From an uncultured Erysipelotrichaceae bacterium (GTDB lineage Bacteria > Bacillota_I > Bacilli_A > Erysipelotrichales > Erysipelotrichaceae): a stretch of DNA of 8,691 nucleotides. A model generated the notes under the pieces. The model saw nothing but the letters and a program-made list of their open reading frames with translations. It was not told the origin of the DNA and did not search any database. Both the position numbers and the translations under genes were made by a program. Positions 6,920 through 8,691 of the stretch are shown here, piece by piece. Positions within the stretch are counted from its first letter, which is position 1, and each line of letters begins with the position of its first letter. The DNA is taken from positions 1 through 8,691 of the forward strand of contig CALUZL010000135.1 of assembly GCA_944325295.1 (NCBI GenBank). The letters are read 5' to 3'.

Positions 6920-7969
6920 ATGGACACAAAAGAGATCTTTAAAAAATTTTGGTTCGTTGGCTTAATAGCGGTCTTATTTGTCTGTTTCATTATTGTATAC
7001 ATCGTACAGATGATCCAAAATCAACCTGTAGTCAAAGAGCCAAAGGAGGAAAACGGTCAGTATTTGATCTACTCCATCAATGGCGAAAACTATACAGCTG
7101 ATGAATTCTATCAGGATCTGTATGACGATTATGCTACGACCGTCGCCTATAATCGTTTCGATAAGGAAGTCTGTGAAAAAGCGATCGCGACGACTGACGA
7201 GATGAAAAACATCGCCGCCAGCAATGCCGCTTATCTCTTGGAGCAATATGGCGAGGAAGAATTAAAGGCACAGATGCAAAGCCTGGGTTACGACGAGGCC
7301 GATGATGCCTATGACTATTACATTTACATCCAAAAGTCACTGCAGCTTCGCACCGATTATCTCAAAGAACACACCGAAGATATCTTAAATCCATTCATCG
7401 AAGAGAACCATCCAAAGCTCATCTCACATATCTTAATAAAAGTAGCTGACGTCAGCGAAACGACTGATGATGATGGCAATGTCACTTATACAGCAAATCC
7501 GACAGACGAAGAGAAACAAAAACTCGATGATGTCTTAAATGCACTGGAGAATGGCGAGGATTTCGCCAGTGTCGCTATGGAGTATTCCGATGACAGCTCA
7601 GCTAGTCAGGGCGGCTACCTTGGCTACTTCGACGACAATAATTCGACATATGTTGAAGTATTTGCCGATACTGCCAAGACTCTAAGCGGCAATCAGACAT
7701 CAGAAGTGATCACCAGCGAATACGGTTATCACATCATCTATTGCAATAGCGACAACATCGATGATCTATTGACAGAGACCGATTTTGTCAATGCGATCTT
7801 TGCTGATTATCCAAGTGCTTACTACGATCCGCTCACACAAGCAGCAAAAGAGCTCGGTATAAATATCGATGACGAGACGATCGCCAAAAACATCGAAGAT
7901 GATATCGCTAAAGCTACGGCTTCAGAGAACACCGATAGCGAACAAGAAACAGAAAGCGAGGCTGAATGA
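6920..7969 (+). CDS. Membrane-anchored parvulin-type peptidyl-prolyl isomerase (PrsA-like foldase)
   Basis: Probable extracytoplasmic chaperone that assists folding of exported proteins. The 349 residues begin with a short cytoplasmic basic segment and one membrane helix (about 11-30). A charged linker follows, then a mainly helical region containing the NYT motif of a SurA/PrsA-like N-domain (about 50-160). A PpiC rotamase domain lies at about 165-276. Domain marks are SHILIK with H170, NGEDFASVAMEYSDD (211-225), GGYLGYF (231-237) and SEYGYHIIY with H271. Both histidines typical of the parvulin active site are present. The tail is acidic and probably disordered (EQETESEAE). Classical PrsA is a lipoprotein, but no lipobox is visible here, so this one is anchored by its helix. 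The ATG has AAGGAGG four bases upstream. It is divergent from suf. Confidence 0.9.
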   Translation: MDTKEIFKKFWFVGLIAVLFVCFIIVYIVQMIQNQPVVKEPKEENGQYLIYSINGENYTADEFYQDLYDDYATTVAYNRFDKEVCEKAIATTDEMKNIAASNAAYLLEQYGEEELKAQMQSLGYDEADDAYDYYIYIQKSLQLRTDYLKEHTEDILNPFIEENHPKLISHILIKVADVSETTDDDGNVTYTANPTDEEKQKLDDVLNALENGEDFASVAMEYSDDSSASQGGYLGYFDDNNSTYVEVFADTAKTLSGNQTSEVITSEYGYHIIYCNSDNIDDLLTETDFVNAIFADYPSAYYDPLTQAAKELGINIDDETIAKNIEDDIAKATASENTDSEQETESEAE

Positions 7970-7971
7970 CC

Positions 7972-8691
7972 ATGAAAAAATTGATCGTATTATGTTTAGC
8001 GACGCTGATGCTGACGGCATGCAGCCAATCTCAGACTATGGTCAGTGACCCTGATGCGAAGATCATCAGCGGCGATGGTGTCAACTATACAAAGCAAGAC
8101 CTTTTCAATGACCTCAAAAAGAATGACTTTACTAATATCGTTTTGGCCGATCTCACCGAAAAGATTGCAAACTTTGAAGCAGTCGATACGACCAAGGTCG
8201 ATGAAGAAGTAACTGAGTACATCAACGATATGAAAGAAACCTATGGCGATTCCTATGAAGCGATCATTGAATACTATGGCGGCGAAGAAAGTTTCAGTGA
8301 CAACCTGCGCTCAAACTACCTCCTGGAAGCTATCGAAGAAAAGTATTGTGAGACAAATTATGATTCTCTGGTTACAGAATACACCCCTGTCTTAGCTAAA
8401 GTCGTATCATTCGAAGATCAAGCGACAGCTGAAAAGATGATCGCCGACATAAATGGTGGTGCCGGTTTTGAAGATGCTGCAAAGACCGCCGGTATTCAAA
8501 CGACGGTCAGCGATACCGTCTATACTAAAGTCAGCGATGTCAACAATGAAGTTTGGACGTATCTGAGCGAAGCGGAAACGATCGGCCTTTGTGACTCACC
8601 GATCGTCAGCCTTAAAGATTCAACTAACAGTGATGGCAGCGTATCGACGACGCAGACATATTATGTGATCGAGGTCACCGGTCTTGATCCA
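7972..8691 (+). CDS. Lipoprotein resembling a degenerate PrsA/PpiC foldase (partial, 3' end missing)
   Basis: The frame opens with ATG two bases after the upstream stop and stays open for 240 codons to the window edge. The N-terminus MKKLIVLCLATLMLTAC is a lipoprotein signal peptide with lipobox LTAC, so C17 is the expected lipidated residue and the protein sits on the outer face of the membrane. Residues 31-50 (IISGDGVNYTKQDLFNDLKK) resemble the NYT region of the neighbouring foldase. The region VLAKVVSFEDQATAEKMIADINGGAGFEDAAK (about 140-171) matches the layout of a PpiC domain, and TYYVIEVTG (229-237) would be its last strand. The histidines found at both places in the neighbour are absent, so isomerase activity is doubtful and a chaperone role is more likely. 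A weak GCGAGG upstream and the tight spacing suggest translational coupling. Only the lipoprotein call is firm. Confidence 0.8.
   Translation, partial: MKKLIVLCLATLMLTACSQSQTMVSDPDAKIISGDGVNYTKQDLFNDLKKNDFTNIVLADLTEKIANFEAVDTTKVDEEVTEYINDMKETYGDSYEAIIEYYGGEESFSDNLRSNYLLEAIEEKYCETNYDSLVTEYTPVLAKVVSFEDQATAEKMIADINGGAGFEDAAKTAGIQTTVSDTVYTKVSDVNNEVWTYLSEAETIGLCDSPIVSLKDSTNSDGSVSTTQTYYVIEVTGLDP

Noticed and set aside
1..8691. CRISPR arrays, insertion sequences, tRNA or rRNA genes, phage or defence genes
   Set aside because: No repeat-spacer pattern, terminal inverted repeats, transposase motifs, cloverleaf or rRNA-like sequence was seen; nearly all the DNA is explained by conserved housekeeping genes.

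Overview
The window looks like a core chromosomal segment of a Firmicutes (Bacillota) bacterium of moderate GC content. Three things support this: a suf operon in the Gram-positive order sufC-sufD-sufS-sufU-sufB, a tRNA-responsive T-box leader in front of thrS, and a PrsA-like foldase pair. A ThrRS without a TGS domain and a strongly shortened SufD point, by inference only, to a lineage such as Erysipelotrichia or a relative. I see no mobile element, CRISPR array, rRNA or tRNA gene.

The left two thirds (1-6752) is all on the minus strand. Reading with transcription from 6786 downwards, an extended -10 promoter drives sufC, sufD, sufS, sufU and sufB. All four junctions overlap, by 8, 4, 4 and 14 bases with the starts chosen here. 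Together these genes encode a complete SUF iron-sulfur cluster assembly machine. SufS extracts sulfur from cysteine, the zinc protein SufU carries it, and SufB-SufD-SufC form the ATP-driven scaffold. SufD is only about 243 residues, a little over half the usual length, but keeps the C-terminal motif with its conserved histidine.

SufB is followed within about 10 bases by a consensus sigma-A promoter (TTGACA / 16 bp / TATAAT). It starts a T-box leader of about 210 nt, with a likely threonine specifier ACU, a GNUG-type apical loop, the T-box sequence and an overlapping terminator. This controls thrS. No separate terminator is visible after sufB, so the T-box terminator may also end suf transcripts. 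The end of thrS overlaps by 11 bases the start of a truncated gene for a single-pass membrane or exported protein, which leaves the window at base 1.

The right third (6920-8691) is on the plus strand and is divergent from suf. It encodes a membrane-anchored parvulin-type foldase (PrsA-like) and, two bases after its stop, a lipoprotein that runs off the window end. The lipoprotein resembles a diverged paralogue that has lost both visible active-site histidines of the rotamase fold.

No stretch longer than 300 bases lacks a gene. The two non-coding gaps are the thrS leader (1882-2138) and the divergent promoter region (6753-6919). I found no clearly undescribed system. The points most worth checking are the minimal SufD, the possible shared T-box terminator and the degenerate foldase paralogue.
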